Part shown: positions 16,249-25,699 of the stretch, in pieces
Layout: each line of letters opens with the position of its first letter
Numbering within the stretch: the stretch's first letter is position 1
Source of the DNA: Chryseobacterium glaciei
GTDB taxonomy: Bacteria; Bacteroidota; Bacteroidia; Flavobacteriales; Weeksellaceae
Direction of reading: 5' to 3'
Assembly: GCF_001648155.1 (NCBI RefSeq)
Contig: NZ_CP015199.1
Span: 2,304,501-2,368,500 of the forward strand
Length of the DNA stretch: 64,000 nucleotides
The notes under the pieces: generated by a model
Databases searched by the model: none
The model's input: the letters and a program-made list of their open reading frames with translations, nothing else
What the model was told of the DNA's origin: nothing
Translations under genes and position numbers: made by a program

Positions 16249-17361
16249 TTAATCCATCTCTTTCAACGTAATATTCTTAGATATTTTATAACTCTTCTTC
16301 TTTTTGTGAGGTTTTTCTTCTTCACCCAATAATTTTCCCCAAGGCTTTAATCCATCAACTCTTTCAAATATAATTTTAATAATGGCAATTGCCGGAATAC
16401 AAAGAAACATCCCCGCAATACCCCAAAGATGTTCTCCTAAAAGAATTCCCAGAAAAGAAAATAGGGCGTTGATCTTCACTTTTGAACCTACGACAAACGG
16501 TAAAATAATATTTCCGTCAACAATATGTACGGCAACATAACCTATCAAAACGTATATACAAGTAGAAGGAGTAGAAGTTGCAAAAGCTATAAAACACGAT
16601 ATCAGTAAGGAAATACATACTCCCAAATAAGGAATAACATTTAATAATCCGGTTAATACTCCCAAAAGAATAGCATACTTTACCCCTAAAATAGTAAGAA
16701 GGATTGAAGTAAGGATGGATACAATAAATACCTGCAGACAAAGTCCGATAATGTATTTTTTTGTCATGACACGTACTTCGTTCACCACTTCCTGTACGCT
16801 TGCTTTATGTTTTTCATTAAAAACTGTAACGATGAAATTGTTTAAAATCCTTCTATAATTTAATATAAAAATGAAGAAAAGAATAAAAAATACAATAAAG
16901 CCAAGTCCGGTTGAAAATATTCCGAAAGTGAAGCCTAAAATAACGCCGGATGAAGATAAAAGTTTGCTTAAACCTTGATTAAGATAATCTAACTGTTCAT
17001 CAATTTTAACATGAAAAGTATCTGATACCCAATGTTGAAGACTATTAAAAACTGTATTGAACTGCATTCTCAAATGCGGAAGATCTTTGCTGAAACTTGA
17101 TAATTGAGAGCCAAAAAAGTAAATAAGCCCTGTTAGAATTGTTAACATAATCATTACGGAAGCCATTGTTGATACCGTTCTTGGAAATCTCAATTTTGTT
17201 TCCATTAAATTCGCGATCGGCAAAAAGAGCATCGCCATCAAAAATGCTAGAAAGAAAGGAGCTAAAATACTCTGACCTAATGCCAAAAGGTATCCAAGTC
17301 CGATGATTGAAATAACAACCAAAGTAAGCTTAACAAGGAAAGGAAGTTTAAGAAAATTCAT
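16249..17361 (-). CDS. AI-2E family transporter (PerM/YdiK-like permease)
   Basis: A 370-residue inner-membrane protein with about seven hydrophobic segments. The family pattern is visible: an N-terminal pair of helices (FLVKLTLVVISIIGLGYLLA, then LAPFFLAFLMAMLFLPIANLME), a cytoplasmic or periplasmic helical middle part (150-210), LGVKYAILLGVLTGLLNVIPYLG with the conserved NxIPYxG, and DGNIILPFVVGSKVKINALFSFLGILLG near the C-terminus. The last 30 residues are very basic. Family members include an autoinducer-2 exporter, Na+/H+ antiporters and proteins of unknown function, so the substrate is open. Confidence 0.88.
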   Translation of the reverse strand: MNFLKLPFLVKLTLVVISIIGLGYLLALGQSILAPFFLAFLMAMLFLPIANLMETKLRFPRTVSTMASVMIMLTILTGLIYFFGSQLSSFSKDLPHLRMQFNTVFNSLQHWVSDTFHVKIDEQLDYLNQGLSKLLSSSGVILGFTFGIFSTGLGFIVFFILFFIFILNYRRILNNFIVTVFNEKHKASVQEVVNEVRVMTKKYIIGLCLQVFIVSILTSILLTILGVKYAILLGVLTGLLNVIPYLGVCISLLISCFIAFATSTPSTCIYVLIGYVAVHIVDGNIILPFVVGSKVKINALFSFLGILLGEHLWGIAGMFLCIPAIAIIKIIFERVDGLKPWGKLLGEEEKPHKKKKSYKISKNITLKEMD

Positions 17362-17457
17362 AATTCAAGATCTGTAGCATAAAAATACTAAAACCCTCCG
17401 ACTTGATGGCCTTTTTTCATTTAATTAACTAAAATTCTATTTGAAAATGGCGAAAAT

Positions 17458-17489
17458 AAAACACGTCCCAAAGACTTGAGACGTGTTTT
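17458..17489 (-). terminator. Terminator of lon
   Basis: Minus strand AAAACACGTC, 12-base loop, GACGTGTTTT, then ATTTT. It lies 28 bases past the lon stop. Confidence 0.8.
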
Positions 17490-17516
17490 TATGTATTAAG
17501 AAGTTGATAGTAAAAT

Positions 17517-19922
17517 TTACTTTTCAAGGGCAATTTCTACCACTTCTTCCATTCTGTTAACGTAGTGTACGTTTAGGTTTTTAAGATAATCTTTCTTGAT
17601 TTCCTCAACGTCTTTTCTGTTGGCTTCGCAAAGAATTACGTCTTTAATTCCTGCTCTGGTTGAGGCAAGAAGCTTTTCTTTGATTCCGCCTACAGGAAGT
17701 ACTTTTCCTCGAAGAGTTATTTCTCCTGTCATGGCAAGATGCGGTTTTACTTTTTTATTTTTAAAAGATGAAACCATTGAAGTCAGCATAGCGATTCCCG
17801 CAGAAGGTCCGTCTTTTGGTGTAGCCCCTTCAGGAACGTGAACGTGGATGTTTTTCTTTTCGATATCTTCTTGAGAAATTCCTAATTCATCGTGTTTTGC
17901 TTTAATATATTCCAAAGCAATTGTTGCAGATTCTTTCATGACCGTTCCCAAGTTACCCGTCATGGTTAAAGCACCTTTTCCATTGCTTAAAATGCTTTCA
18001 ATGAATAAGATATCACCACCAACGCTTGTCCAGGCAAGACCTGTTACAACTCCCGGAACATCAGTTAATTCAGATAGACTTTTCGGTCTTGGAACTCCTA
18101 AAATTTCATCTACTTTTTCAAGCGAAATTTTAGAATCATATTCTTTCACCAAAGCGGTTTGTAAAGCGACCCAACGAGCGATGGAAGCAAGTCTTTTTTC
18201 TAAAGATCTTACACCGCTTTCTGAAGTATGTGCCTCAACGATATGTTTTAATTCAGGATTTCCAAGTTTGAAAGATTTTGCAGTCAAACCGTTTTCTTCC
18301 TGTTGTTTTTTAATTAAATGTCTCTTAGCGATCTCGATTTTTTCCTCCAAAGTATAACCAGCAATCTGAATGATCTCCATTCTGTCCAACAACGGAGTTT
18401 GAATGGTTGATAATGAGTTTGCTGTTGCAATGAACATTACTTTAGATAGGTCGTAACCCATTTCTAAGAAATTATCGTAGAAAGCTTTATTTTGTTCAGG
18501 ATCAAGAACTTCAAGAAGTGCCGAACTTGGATCTCCGTGAATTCCTTTCCCAACTTTATCGATTTCATCCAACACAATCACAGGGTTTGATGTTCCTGAT
18601 TTTTTGATGGATTGAAGAATTCTTCCCGCCATTGCACCGATGTATGTTTTTCTGTGTCCACGGATTTCGCTTTCGTCATGAAGTCCACCCAAAGAAACAC
18701 GAACATATTTTCTACCCAAAGCATCAGCAACAGACTTTCCTAACGAAGTTTTACCAACTCCCGGAGGTCCTACCAATAATAAAATTGGGGATTTCATGTT
18801 ATTTTTCAATTTTAAAACAGCCATGTGTTCCAAAATTCTTTTCTTAATATCTTCTAATCCGAAATGTGCTTTATCTAAAACTTTTTCAGCTTTTTCAATA
18901 TCAAAAGTATCTTTAGTGAATGTATCCCAAGGAAGATCTGTAAAGAAATCTAAATAATTTCTCTGAACATTATAGTCCGGTGAGTTCGGGTTTTGACGTT
19001 GTAACCTATTGATTTCCTTTTGGAAATGTTCTTCAACTTCGGCATTCCATTTCTTAGTGCTTGCTTTTGTGATCAAATCTTCAACATCACTTTCCGGTCC
19101 GCCGCCCAACTCTTCTTGGATTGTTCTAATCTGTTGATTTAGAAAATATTCCTTCTGTTGTTTGTCAAGATCTTTTGATGTTTTTTGATGAATCTGATTT
19201 CTTAATTCTAATTTTCTGAAATCTTCATGCATCATTTCATAGCACTTGTTGGCTCTTTCCATTAAGTTCTTTTCTTCAAGCAAACTTTGCTTTACACTTG
19301 ATGGAAAATTAGCGTTGGTGCAGATGAAATTCAAAAGATCATCGTTGTTATTGATGTTTTTTATAGCGAAATTGGCTGCATTAGGAATGTTCGGGTCAAG
19401 CTCGATAATTTTTAATGCTAAATCTTTCACATTCTCTAATAAAGCTTCATATTCTTCCTTATTCTTGGCTTTTCCGTCTTTTAATTTTGAAATTTCAGCT
19501 TTGAAATAAGGTTGATTTTCAAGAATTTTTTTAATTTTAAATCTGTGGAAGCCTTTAGTAATAGCCGTAATATTACCTTCAGGAAGTTTTATTATTTTAA
19601 TGATTTTTGCTAAAGTTCCTGTGTGATACAGATCTTTTTCTGTAGGTTGCTCAATATCTGAATTTTTCTGACTTACAATGCCAATGAAATCTCCGTTTAT
19701 TTGTGCTTCTTCAAGAAGTTGTATTGATGCTTTTCTTCCTGCAGTAATAGGAATTACCACATTAGGAAACATTACCATATTTCTTACAGGAAGGATAGGA
19801 AATATTTTTTGTTCTGAATTTTTTTCAGTCTCCGCAAGATCAGAAAGATTGATTTCCTCGGCTACAATATCAAATCCGTCACTTATCATTTCCTCTAAAC
19901 TTATATCTTCAAATTCTGTCAT
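17517..19922 (-). CDS. lon: ATP-dependent protease Lon
   Basis: An 801-residue cytosolic serine protease that degrades misfolded and regulatory proteins. The N-terminal substrate-binding domain begins with FPILPVRNMVMFPNVVIPIT. The AAA+ module has Walker A GPPGVGKTS near 385 and Walker B VIVLDEIDK. The protease domain has the catalytic Ser at about 707 (PKDGPSAGIAM) and Lys at about 748 (GGIKEKLLA). All three parts are intact and the length is normal. It is divergent from the ppiD-like gene, with a perfect small palindrome 10 bases upstream of the start codon that may be an operator. Confidence 0.98.
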   Translation of the reverse strand: MTEFEDISLEEMISDGFDIVAEEINLSDLAETEKNSEQKIFPILPVRNMVMFPNVVIPITAGRKASIQLLEEAQINGDFIGIVSQKNSDIEQPTEKDLYHTGTLAKIIKIIKLPEGNITAITKGFHRFKIKKILENQPYFKAEISKLKDGKAKNKEEYEALLENVKDLALKIIELDPNIPNAANFAIKNINNNDDLLNFICTNANFPSSVKQSLLEEKNLMERANKCYEMMHEDFRKLELRNQIHQKTSKDLDKQQKEYFLNQQIRTIQEELGGGPESDVEDLITKASTKKWNAEVEEHFQKEINRLQRQNPNSPDYNVQRNYLDFFTDLPWDTFTKDTFDIEKAEKVLDKAHFGLEDIKKRILEHMAVLKLKNNMKSPILLLVGPPGVGKTSLGKSVADALGRKYVRVSLGGLHDESEIRGHRKTYIGAMAGRILQSIKKSGTSNPVIVLDEIDKVGKGIHGDPSSALLEVLDPEQNKAFYDNFLEMGYDLSKVMFIATANSLSTIQTPLLDRMEIIQIAGYTLEEKIEIAKRHLIKKQQEENGLTAKSFKLGNPELKHIVEAHTSESGVRSLEKRLASIARWVALQTALVKEYDSKISLEKVDEILGVPRPKSLSELTDVPGVVTGLAWTSVGGDILFIESILSNGKGALTMTGNLGTVMKESATIALEYIKAKHDELGISQEDIEKKNIHVHVPEGATPKDGPSAGIAMLTSMVSSFKNKKVKPHLAMTGEITLRGKVLPVGGIKEKLLASTRAGIKDVILCEANRKDVEEIKKDYLKNLNVHYVNRMEEVVEIALEK

Positions 19923-19931
19923 AGTTAATCG

Positions 19932-19948
19932 AATGACAAATTGTCATT
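19932..19948 (-). promoter_or_regulatory. Palindrome upstream of lon, candidate operator
   Basis: AATGACAA, one base, TTGTCATT is a perfect 8-bp inverted repeat 10 bases upstream of the lon ATG. Its position would let a bound dimeric repressor, or an RNA hairpin, block initiation. No regulator is assigned. Confidence 0.4.
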
Positions 19949-19977
19949 TCCGTTTTAAATCGTTAAAGTAGATTTTC

Positions 19978-20009
19978 ATAATATGCTTTGAAAATGCGCG
20001 GCATATTAT
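19978..20009. other. Inverted repeat between lon and the ppiD-like gene
   Basis: ATAATATGC (19978-19986) and GCATATTAT (20001-20009) are exact complements around 14 bases. It lies in the divergent promoter region; a function is not evident. Confidence 0.4.
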
Positions 20010-20121
20010 ATTGTTCTAAAATGCACAATACCTATGCCATTTGTTTTTTGCTAAAAAATACGGTCAAAATTTCCTTTTTTGAATAAATAAAATTTTAAAA
20101 ACTAAAATAAAGAACTAGGAT

Positions 20122-20152
20122 TTCCGTAATTTCTTAAAAATGTGTATTTTCG
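20122..20152 (+). promoter_or_regulatory. Candidate promoter of the ppiD-like gene
   Basis: TTC (20122-20124), 20 bp, TATTTTCG (20145-20152, one mismatch to TAnnTTTG), 29 bases before the ATG. Confidence 0.45.
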
Positions 20153-20181
20153 CAAACTGATAAAAAACTATAATTTATAAA

Positions 20182-22335
20182 ATGGCAATTTTAGGACAGA
20201 TTAGGAGTAAGCCTTGGCTTTTGATGGGAGTAATTGCACTGGCGCTTTTGGCGTTCCTGGTGAATCCCGAGAGTATTGATAAGGTTTTTGGTAAAAATCC
20301 TGATGTTTTAGGAAAAGTAAATGGTGAAAAAATTACCCGTGAGGAGTATAATGATCAGCTTTTCGTTCTACAACAGCAGGCTGAGCAGCAAAATCAACCG
20401 AAAAATGGTCTTGAAGAACAGGCTTGGCAGTTATTGGTGCAATCCAAACTGATTAAGCAGCAATTCGAGAAAATGGGGTTTGAAATGACGGAAGATTACT
20501 TCTGGAACCAGATCCAGTATGATCAAATGTTTGCTCAACAAAAACAGTTCTTTGACGAAAAAGGAAACTTTAAGACTCAGGAGCTTAAAAAACAGATCGA
20601 AGAAATGAAGGCTTCAAGTCCTGAAGGTTACAACCAGTGGTTGAAAACCAGAAAATCTGTTGAATACAGACTAATGGCGAGACAGGTCTTTGCAAATATT
20701 TCTACAGGCGTTACAACAGGTAAGAAAGAAGCGGAAGAATTAATGAGACAAAGAGATCAGTTAGCTGATATCGATTTTGTGAAAGTTGATTACACTGCTT
20801 ATCTTCAAAAAACTAAAATCAACGTTAAGACTGAAGATCTTGCGAACTATATTAAGCAGCACCCTGTGATGTTTAAAACAGAAGCGAGCAGAAATATTGG
20901 TGTAGTTTATTTCCCTTCTCAGCCAAGTGCTGCAGATGATGCAACAGCTCAGAAAGAGATCACGAAATTGTTCTCTGGAGGTACTGATGCTAGTGGAGGA
21001 AAAGAAAACTTCCAAAATACAACAAACGATTCTATGTTTGTAACGGCTAATTCTGATATGCCTTTTAACAATCAGTATTTAAAGCCAAACCAATTGCCAC
21101 AAGCTATGCAAGCACAGATTGCAACTGCAGCGGTTGGACAGATTTTTGGACCTTACAAAGAGCAAAACTTCTATGTAGTTTCTAAATTAGTTGGTAAAAA
21201 GACTTCGGATTCTACATTGTCTAGACATATTCTTATTGCATTCAAAGGAAGTCCTGCAGGAGAAGGCGTTACAAGATCTAAAGAACAAGCTAAGAAATTG
21301 GCAGATTCTATTGGAGCTATTGTAAAAGCAACTCCGGCTAAATTCACTGAATACCTTAAGTTATCAAACGATCCAAACTCTGCTGCTCAAGGTGGTAGCC
21401 TAGGATGGACAACTCCTGAAACTCCTTTCGTTCCTGAATTCTTAACGTATTTGGCGAACAATCCTAAAGGTGCAACGGGTGTTGTAGAAACTCAATTCGG
21501 ATATCATATCATCAATATTGAAGATAAGAAAGCTGGATCAATGGGTTATAAAGTGGCTAACCTAGTAAAAGCAGTTAAGCCCTCTGATGCTACTGAAGCT
21601 GATACAGATAAAAAAGCAAGAAGATTCATCCAACAAGTTCAAGGGAAATCTTTCAATGATTTCGTGAATATTGCTAAAAAATCAAACTATCAATTCTCAA
21701 ATCCTAAGCAGGCTAAGAGATTCGACGGACAAATTCAAGGTTTAGGGACAGGCAAAGATGCTGAGATCCTAGGTTGGGCTTTCGATAAGAAAAGAGAGAA
21801 AGGTGATACAGAATTCTTTACTGTAGAAGGAACTGGAGATAAAATTATAGTTTACCTAAACGGAAAACAAGAAAAAGGTCTTGCAGATCCTGAATCTGTA
21901 AGAGATCAAATTGAAACAATTGTTAAAAATAAATTAGCTGCAAAACAAATTTCTGATAAAATTGCTGCTGCTAAAGCGACAAGTTTAGATCAAATTGCTA
22001 AATTATTTGCAACGACAAAACAATCTGCACAGGTTAATTTATTAAACCCTTCAGTTGCAGGTTCTATGGAGCCTAAAGTAGCTGGTGCTGCATTTGGTGT
22101 TGCAAAAGGAAAAGTTTCTAATCCGGTTGAAGGTGGAACAGGAGTTTATGTTTTAATTAAAAAGAACGAAACGACTAATAAACAACCTGGAGATCTTAAG
22201 CAGTTCACAGAGTCTGTTACTCAGAGAAACTCAGGAATGTTCGGTCAGGCTTGGTTAAAGAGCTTACAAGACAATTCTGATATCGATGACTACAGAATCG
22301 AAATCTGGAATAAAGTAGGAGCTCAACAACAATAA
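20182..22335 (+). CDS. ppiD: Peptidyl-prolyl isomerase, PpiD-like membrane-anchored foldase
   Basis: 717 residues. A single N-terminal transmembrane helix (about 11-29, WLLMGVIALALLAFLVNP) anchors a large periplasmic part. It is followed by a SurA/PpiD-type chaperone segment (VLGKVNGEKITREEYN onward, 40-200) and one parvulin domain at about 340-450 (SRHILIAFKG, SAAQGGSLGWTTPETPFVPEFL, ETQFGYHIINIED). A second, degenerate rotamase-like part follows up to 690. The protein helps newly exported proteins fold near the translocon. It is larger than the E. coli enzyme but has the same order of parts. It lies divergent from lon and is followed by a strong terminator. Confidence 0.88.
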   Translation: MAILGQIRSKPWLLMGVIALALLAFLVNPESIDKVFGKNPDVLGKVNGEKITREEYNDQLFVLQQQAEQQNQPKNGLEEQAWQLLVQSKLIKQQFEKMGFEMTEDYFWNQIQYDQMFAQQKQFFDEKGNFKTQELKKQIEEMKASSPEGYNQWLKTRKSVEYRLMARQVFANISTGVTTGKKEAEELMRQRDQLADIDFVKVDYTAYLQKTKINVKTEDLANYIKQHPVMFKTEASRNIGVVYFPSQPSAADDATAQKEITKLFSGGTDASGGKENFQNTTNDSMFVTANSDMPFNNQYLKPNQLPQAMQAQIATAAVGQIFGPYKEQNFYVVSKLVGKKTSDSTLSRHILIAFKGSPAGEGVTRSKEQAKKLADSIGAIVKATPAKFTEYLKLSNDPNSAAQGGSLGWTTPETPFVPEFLTYLANNPKGATGVVETQFGYHIINIEDKKAGSMGYKVANLVKAVKPSDATEADTDKKARRFIQQVQGKSFNDFVNIAKKSNYQFSNPKQAKRFDGQIQGLGTGKDAEILGWAFDKKREKGDTEFFTVEGTGDKIIVYLNGKQEKGLADPESVRDQIETIVKNKLAAKQISDKIAAAKATSLDQIAKLFATTKQSAQVNLLNPSVAGSMEPKVAGAAFGVAKGKVSNPVEGGTGVYVLIKKNETTNKQPGDLKQFTESVTQRNSGMFGQAWLKSLQDNSDIDDYRIEIWNKVGAQQQ

Positions 22336-22357
22336 GAAATTTAATTTCATTCATATA

Positions 22358-22387
22358 AAATGCGGCAAAGTTTTTGCCGCATTTTTT
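22358..22387 (+). terminator. Terminator of the ppiD-like gene
   Basis: AAATGCGGCAAA and TTTGCCGCATTT around a 3-base loop, followed by TTT. Confidence 0.88.
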
Positions 22388-22433
22388 GTATTTAACGCAG
22401 AGCAATAAAAGAAAACATTAATTTAAAATGTGT

Positions 22434-22441
22434 TATATTTG
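22434..22441 (+). promoter_or_regulatory. -7 box upstream of mlaD
   Basis: TATATTTG, a full match to the Bacteroidetes -7 box, 21 bases before the GTG start. No clear -33 TTG is present. Confidence 0.4.
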
Positions 22442-22462
22442 CTCATAGAAAAAATTTAGCAA

Positions 22463-23413
22463 GTGAAGTTCAGTAAAGAATTAAAAGCTGGTGTAATAGC
22501 AATTTTAGCCATTGTTGGCTTTGTGATATTATTCCAATTTATGAAAGGCAGAAGCCTTTTTACTACCGATAATATATTTTACGCAAAATATGATAACGTT
22601 GAGGGATTGGCACAATCTTCCCCTGTTTCTATCAATGGATTGAAAGTAGGACAGGTTGACAAAATCGTTCCTCAAAGAACAAAAGACGGAAAGATTCATT
22701 TTATCGTAAAAGTTACTGTTGATAATAATTTTGAATTCTCAAAACAATCAACTCTTGAAATTTTTGAACCTGGATTAATGTCTGGTAAAGAAATGAGGGT
22801 TAATTTGTCGTATGGGGGAGCATCTGCAAAAGATGGCGATACCTTACAAGGAGCTTTCAAATTGGGTACTTTGGGAAGTCTTTCTTCTCAGGTAGGGCCT
22901 GTTAAAGATCAATTACAAACTGTTTTATACAGAGTAGACTCTTTAATGTCGAGTGCCAATCAGGTTGTCAACGCACAAAACAGAGAAGAGATCAGATTAT
23001 TGCTTGCGAATCTTAACAAAACTGTTGGAGCGTTACAAACTACGGCAGGAAGTGTAAATACTTTGGTTGGTAATAATGATCCGAAACTTCAAAAAGTATT
23101 GGATGACGCAAGTGTAACAATGCAGACAGGTAAAGTTACTCTAGATAAATACGGAAACTTAGCAGAAAGTATTGATACTAAAAAGTTAAATGCAACTATT
23201 GCCAATCTAGATGCTACTGTTGGTAAACTAAATGATGTTGTTGCGGGAATCAATAATGGACAAGGAAGTTTAGGGAAACTGATGAAAGATGAGCAGTTGT
23301 ACAACAATCTGAACTCAGCATCTACCAATCTGAACTCGTTAATTGAAGATATGAAAGCCAATCCGAAGAGATACATCAATTTCTCAGTTTTTGGTAAGAA
23401 CAATAAAGACTAA
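22463..23413 (+). CDS. mlaD: MlaD/MCE domain lipid-transport protein
   Basis: 316 residues with a GTG start (first residues MKFSKELKAGV). A transmembrane helix at about 8-26 is followed by the MCE domain at 35-115, recognised by YDNVEGLAQSSPVSINGLKVGQV and LEIFEPGLMSGKEMRVNLSYG. The C-terminal 190 residues are helical (amphipathic repeats such as LNKTVGALQTTAGSVNTLVG), as in MCE proteins that form a hydrophobic tunnel. It is the periplasmic lipid-binding partner expected for an MlaE-MlaF transporter, but those genes lie at 4.1-5.7 kb. The next gene starts 8 bases later, so it shares a transcript with the Fe-S proteins. Confidence 0.9.
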   Translation: MKFSKELKAGVIAILAIVGFVILFQFMKGRSLFTTDNIFYAKYDNVEGLAQSSPVSINGLKVGQVDKIVPQRTKDGKIHFIVKVTVDNNFEFSKQSTLEIFEPGLMSGKEMRVNLSYGGASAKDGDTLQGAFKLGTLGSLSSQVGPVKDQLQTVLYRVDSLMSSANQVVNAQNREEIRLLLANLNKTVGALQTTAGSVNTLVGNNDPKLQKVLDDASVTMQTGKVTLDKYGNLAESIDTKKLNATIANLDATVGKLNDVVAGINNGQGSLGKLMKDEQLYNNLNSASTNLNSLIEDMKANPKRYINFSVFGKNNKD

Positions 23414-23421
23414 TATACCTT

Positions 23422-24762
23422 ATGCAATATATCGATAATATTATTTTTCTGATTTTATTAGTTGCAGGGTTTGGACTATTTGCAAAAAGTCTGCAAAAGA
23501 TATATAGAAATATCAGACTAGGAAGAGAGATCAACCGAAGTGATAATAAACCGGAACGCTGGGAAACCATGGCACGAGTTGCGATGGGACAAAGCAAAAT
23601 GTCAGCGCGCCCTGTTGCTGGAATTTTACACCTTTTCGTGTATGTTGGTTTTGTTATCATTAATATTGAATTAATAGAAATCATTGTTGACGGAATTTTT
23701 GGAACTCACAGATTTTTAGCAACAATTTTCGGACATACTTTTTACGGTTTCTTTACTGCAACATTAGAAATTTTAGCACTTTTAGTAGTGATTGGAGTTG
23801 TTACTTTTTTTATTCGTAGAAATTTTTACGGAGTGAAAAGATTAACGATGAAAGAACTTTTCGGATGGCCAAAGAATGATGCCAATTGGATTTTGATCAT
23901 TGAATTTGCTCTAATGATGGCTTTCTTTAAAATGAATGCATCAGATTTTATTCTACAAACAAGAGGTGTGGAAGGTTTTCATCATCTTGGATCTTTCCCG
24001 ATCAGTGAAATGATTTTTGTTCCGTTTTTGGAAATTTTCAGTTTTGATAACGGATTTTTGATATTCACAGAAAAGGCGGCTTGGTGGTTTCACTTTGTGG
24101 GAATCCTTTTCTTCATGAATTATCTTTACTATTCAAAACATTTACACATAATTTTAGCATTCCCAAGTACTTGGTTTGCCAACTTAGATAAAAAAGGAAA
24201 ATTCAACAATTTAGATTCTGTAACTAAAGAGATTAAATTGATGATGGATCCTAATGCAGATCCTTACGCTGCTCCGGCAGAAGGTTCGGAAGCTGATGTT
24301 CCTTCTAAATTTGGTGCTGAAGATATTTTTGATTTAAATCAGGTTCAATTACTGAATGCATATTCTTGTACAGAATGTGGAAGATGTACTTCTGTTTGTC
24401 CAGCCAATATTACAGGTAAAAAACTTTCTCCGAGATTGATCTTGATGAAAACAAGAGACAGATTGGAAGAGGTCGGAAGAAATATCGATAAAAACGGATC
24501 ATTCGTTGATGATGGTAAAAAGTTGTTGAATGACTATGTTACCAAAGAAGAACTTTGGGCATGTACTACATGTAACGCTTGTACCGAAGCTTGTCCGATA
24601 TTATTAGATCCGCTTTCTATCATTTTTGAAATGAGAAGATTCTTGGTAATGGAACAGTCCGCTGCTCCACAGGAATTAAATCTAATGATGACGAATGTTG
24701 AAAACAACGCTGCTCCTTGGCAATATAACCAAGCAGATCGTTTGAATTGGGCGAATGATTAA
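23422..24762 (+). CDS. Membrane-bound (Fe-S) oxidoreductase subunit, heterodisulfide reductase-like
   Basis: 446 residues. The first 250 residues contain about five hydrophobic helices (5-24, 72-92, 100-128, 158-178, 215-238) with His residues that could bind heme b. Two 4Fe-4S motifs follow: CTECGRCTSVCP at about 316 and CTTCNACTEACP at about 381. This mix of a cytochrome-b-like membrane part and a bicluster ferredoxin is like HdrE/HdrC or DsrM/DsrK-type modules. With the next gene it should pass electrons between quinone and a cytosolic donor or acceptor. The substrate is unknown; lactate utilisation (LutAB) does not fit because of the membrane domain. Confidence 0.85.
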   Translation: MQYIDNIIFLILLVAGFGLFAKSLQKIYRNIRLGREINRSDNKPERWETMARVAMGQSKMSARPVAGILHLFVYVGFVIINIELIEIIVDGIFGTHRFLATIFGHTFYGFFTATLEILALLVVIGVVTFFIRRNFYGVKRLTMKELFGWPKNDANWILIIEFALMMAFFKMNASDFILQTRGVEGFHHLGSFPISEMIFVPFLEIFSFDNGFLIFTEKAAWWFHFVGILFFMNYLYYSKHLHIILAFPSTWFANLDKKGKFNNLDSVTKEIKLMMDPNADPYAAPAEGSEADVPSKFGAEDIFDLNQVQLLNAYSCTECGRCTSVCPANITGKKLSPRLILMKTRDRLEEVGRNIDKNGSFVDDGKKLLNDYVTKEELWACTTCNACTEACPILLDPLSIIFEMRRFLVMEQSAAPQELNLMMTNVENNAAPWQYNQADRLNWAND

Positions 24763-24854
24763 TTTTTCAGTATAAAAAATTTCAGATCAACAATTAATTG
24801 AGCTTGAAAATTTTAAATACACTTTACATTAATATAAAATACATTTTACAATAA

Positions 24855-25640
24855 ATGGATTTACATATAAAAACAATGGCAGAATACGCTGCCGAAGGAA
24901 AATCACCCGAAGTTTTATTTTGGGTTGGCTGTGCAGGAAGTTTTGACGACCGTGCCAAAAAAATTACGAAAGCATTTTGCAAAATACTTAATAAAATAGG
25001 CGTTGAGTTTGCTGTTCTCGGACAAGAAGAAAGCTGTACCGGAGATCCTGCAAAACGTGCCGGAAACGAATTCGTTTTCCAGATGATGGCTTTGACGAAT
25101 ATTGAAGTTCTGAACGCGTACGATGTTAAAAAAATCGTAACAGCTTGCCCTCACTGTTTTAATATACTTAAAAATGAATATCCAAGTTTAGGAGGAAATT
25201 TTGAAGTGATACATCACACTCAATTCCTTAGAAAACTAATGGAAGAGGGGAGATTGAAAATTGAAGGTGGAGCTTTTAGAGGAAAAAAAATTACTTTCCA
25301 CGATCCTTGTTATTTAGGAAGAGCAAATGGTGAGTATGAAGCTCCAAGAATGTTGCTTGAGAAGTTAGATGCCGAGCTTGTAGAAATGAAGCGATGCAAG
25401 ACTAATGGTCTTTGCTGTGGAGCAGGAGGTGCACAGATGTTTAAAGAGCCTGAAAAGGGCGAAAAGGACATCAATATAGAAAGAACAGAGGAAGCTCTAG
25501 CTTTGGAGCCTAAAGTAATTGCAACAGGTTGTCCATTCTGTAACACAATGATGACGGATGGAGTGAAGCACTTTAACAAGAATGAAGAAGTTGTTGTGAA
25601 AGATATTGTTGAGCTTTTGGCTGAAGCAGAAGATTTATAA
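24855..25640 (+). CDS. CCG-domain (Fe-S)-binding protein, HdrB/HdrD-like
   Basis: 261 residues with two cysteine-rich CCG domains. In the first, the cysteine pattern is SCTGDPAKRAGNEF and CPHCFN, the CTGD variant often found in this family. In the second it is DPCYLGR, LCCGAGGAQMFKE and GCPFCNTMM. Such domains hold the noncubane Fe-S cluster that handles disulfides in heterodisulfide reductase. There is no membrane segment. The gene follows the membrane Fe-S subunit after 92 bases on the same strand and is surely its partner. A terminator follows, and the 28-bp direct repeat starts inside it. Confidence 0.87.
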   Translation: MDLHIKTMAEYAAEGKSPEVLFWVGCAGSFDDRAKKITKAFCKILNKIGVEFAVLGQEESCTGDPAKRAGNEFVFQMMALTNIEVLNAYDVKKIVTACPHCFNILKNEYPSLGGNFEVIHHTQFLRKLMEEGRLKIEGGAFRGKKITFHDPCYLGRANGEYEAPRMLLEKLDAELVEMKRCKTNGLCCGAGGAQMFKEPEKGEKDINIERTEEALALEPKVIATGCPFCNTMMTDGVKHFNKNEEVVVKDIVELLAEAEDL

Positions 25641-25665
25641 GAAAATAATTATTTTAAATAGTATT

Positions 25666-25699
25666 AAAACTCAGGAGCGATCTTGAGTTTTTTGTTTTT
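25666..25699 (+). terminator. Terminator of the mlaD-Fe-S operon
   Basis: AAAACTCAGGA, loop GCGA, TCTTGAGTTTT (one G-U pair), then TTTGTTTTT. Its 3' arm and T-tract form most of the left copy of the 28-bp repeat. Confidence 0.8.

Noticed and set aside
17938..18357. 139-codon frame opposite lon
   Set aside because: Lon is intact across it with all motifs. Antisense frame by codon bias only.
22388..22410. Fragment of the TTTGCG repeat (TTTAACGCAGAGC)
   Set aside because: Only about a dozen matching bases, too short to separate from chance in AT-rich DNA.
23422..25640. LutA/LutB lactate utilisation proteins
   Set aside because: The first protein has a five-helix membrane domain and there is no LutC-like gene. 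The heterodisulfide-reductase type fits better.
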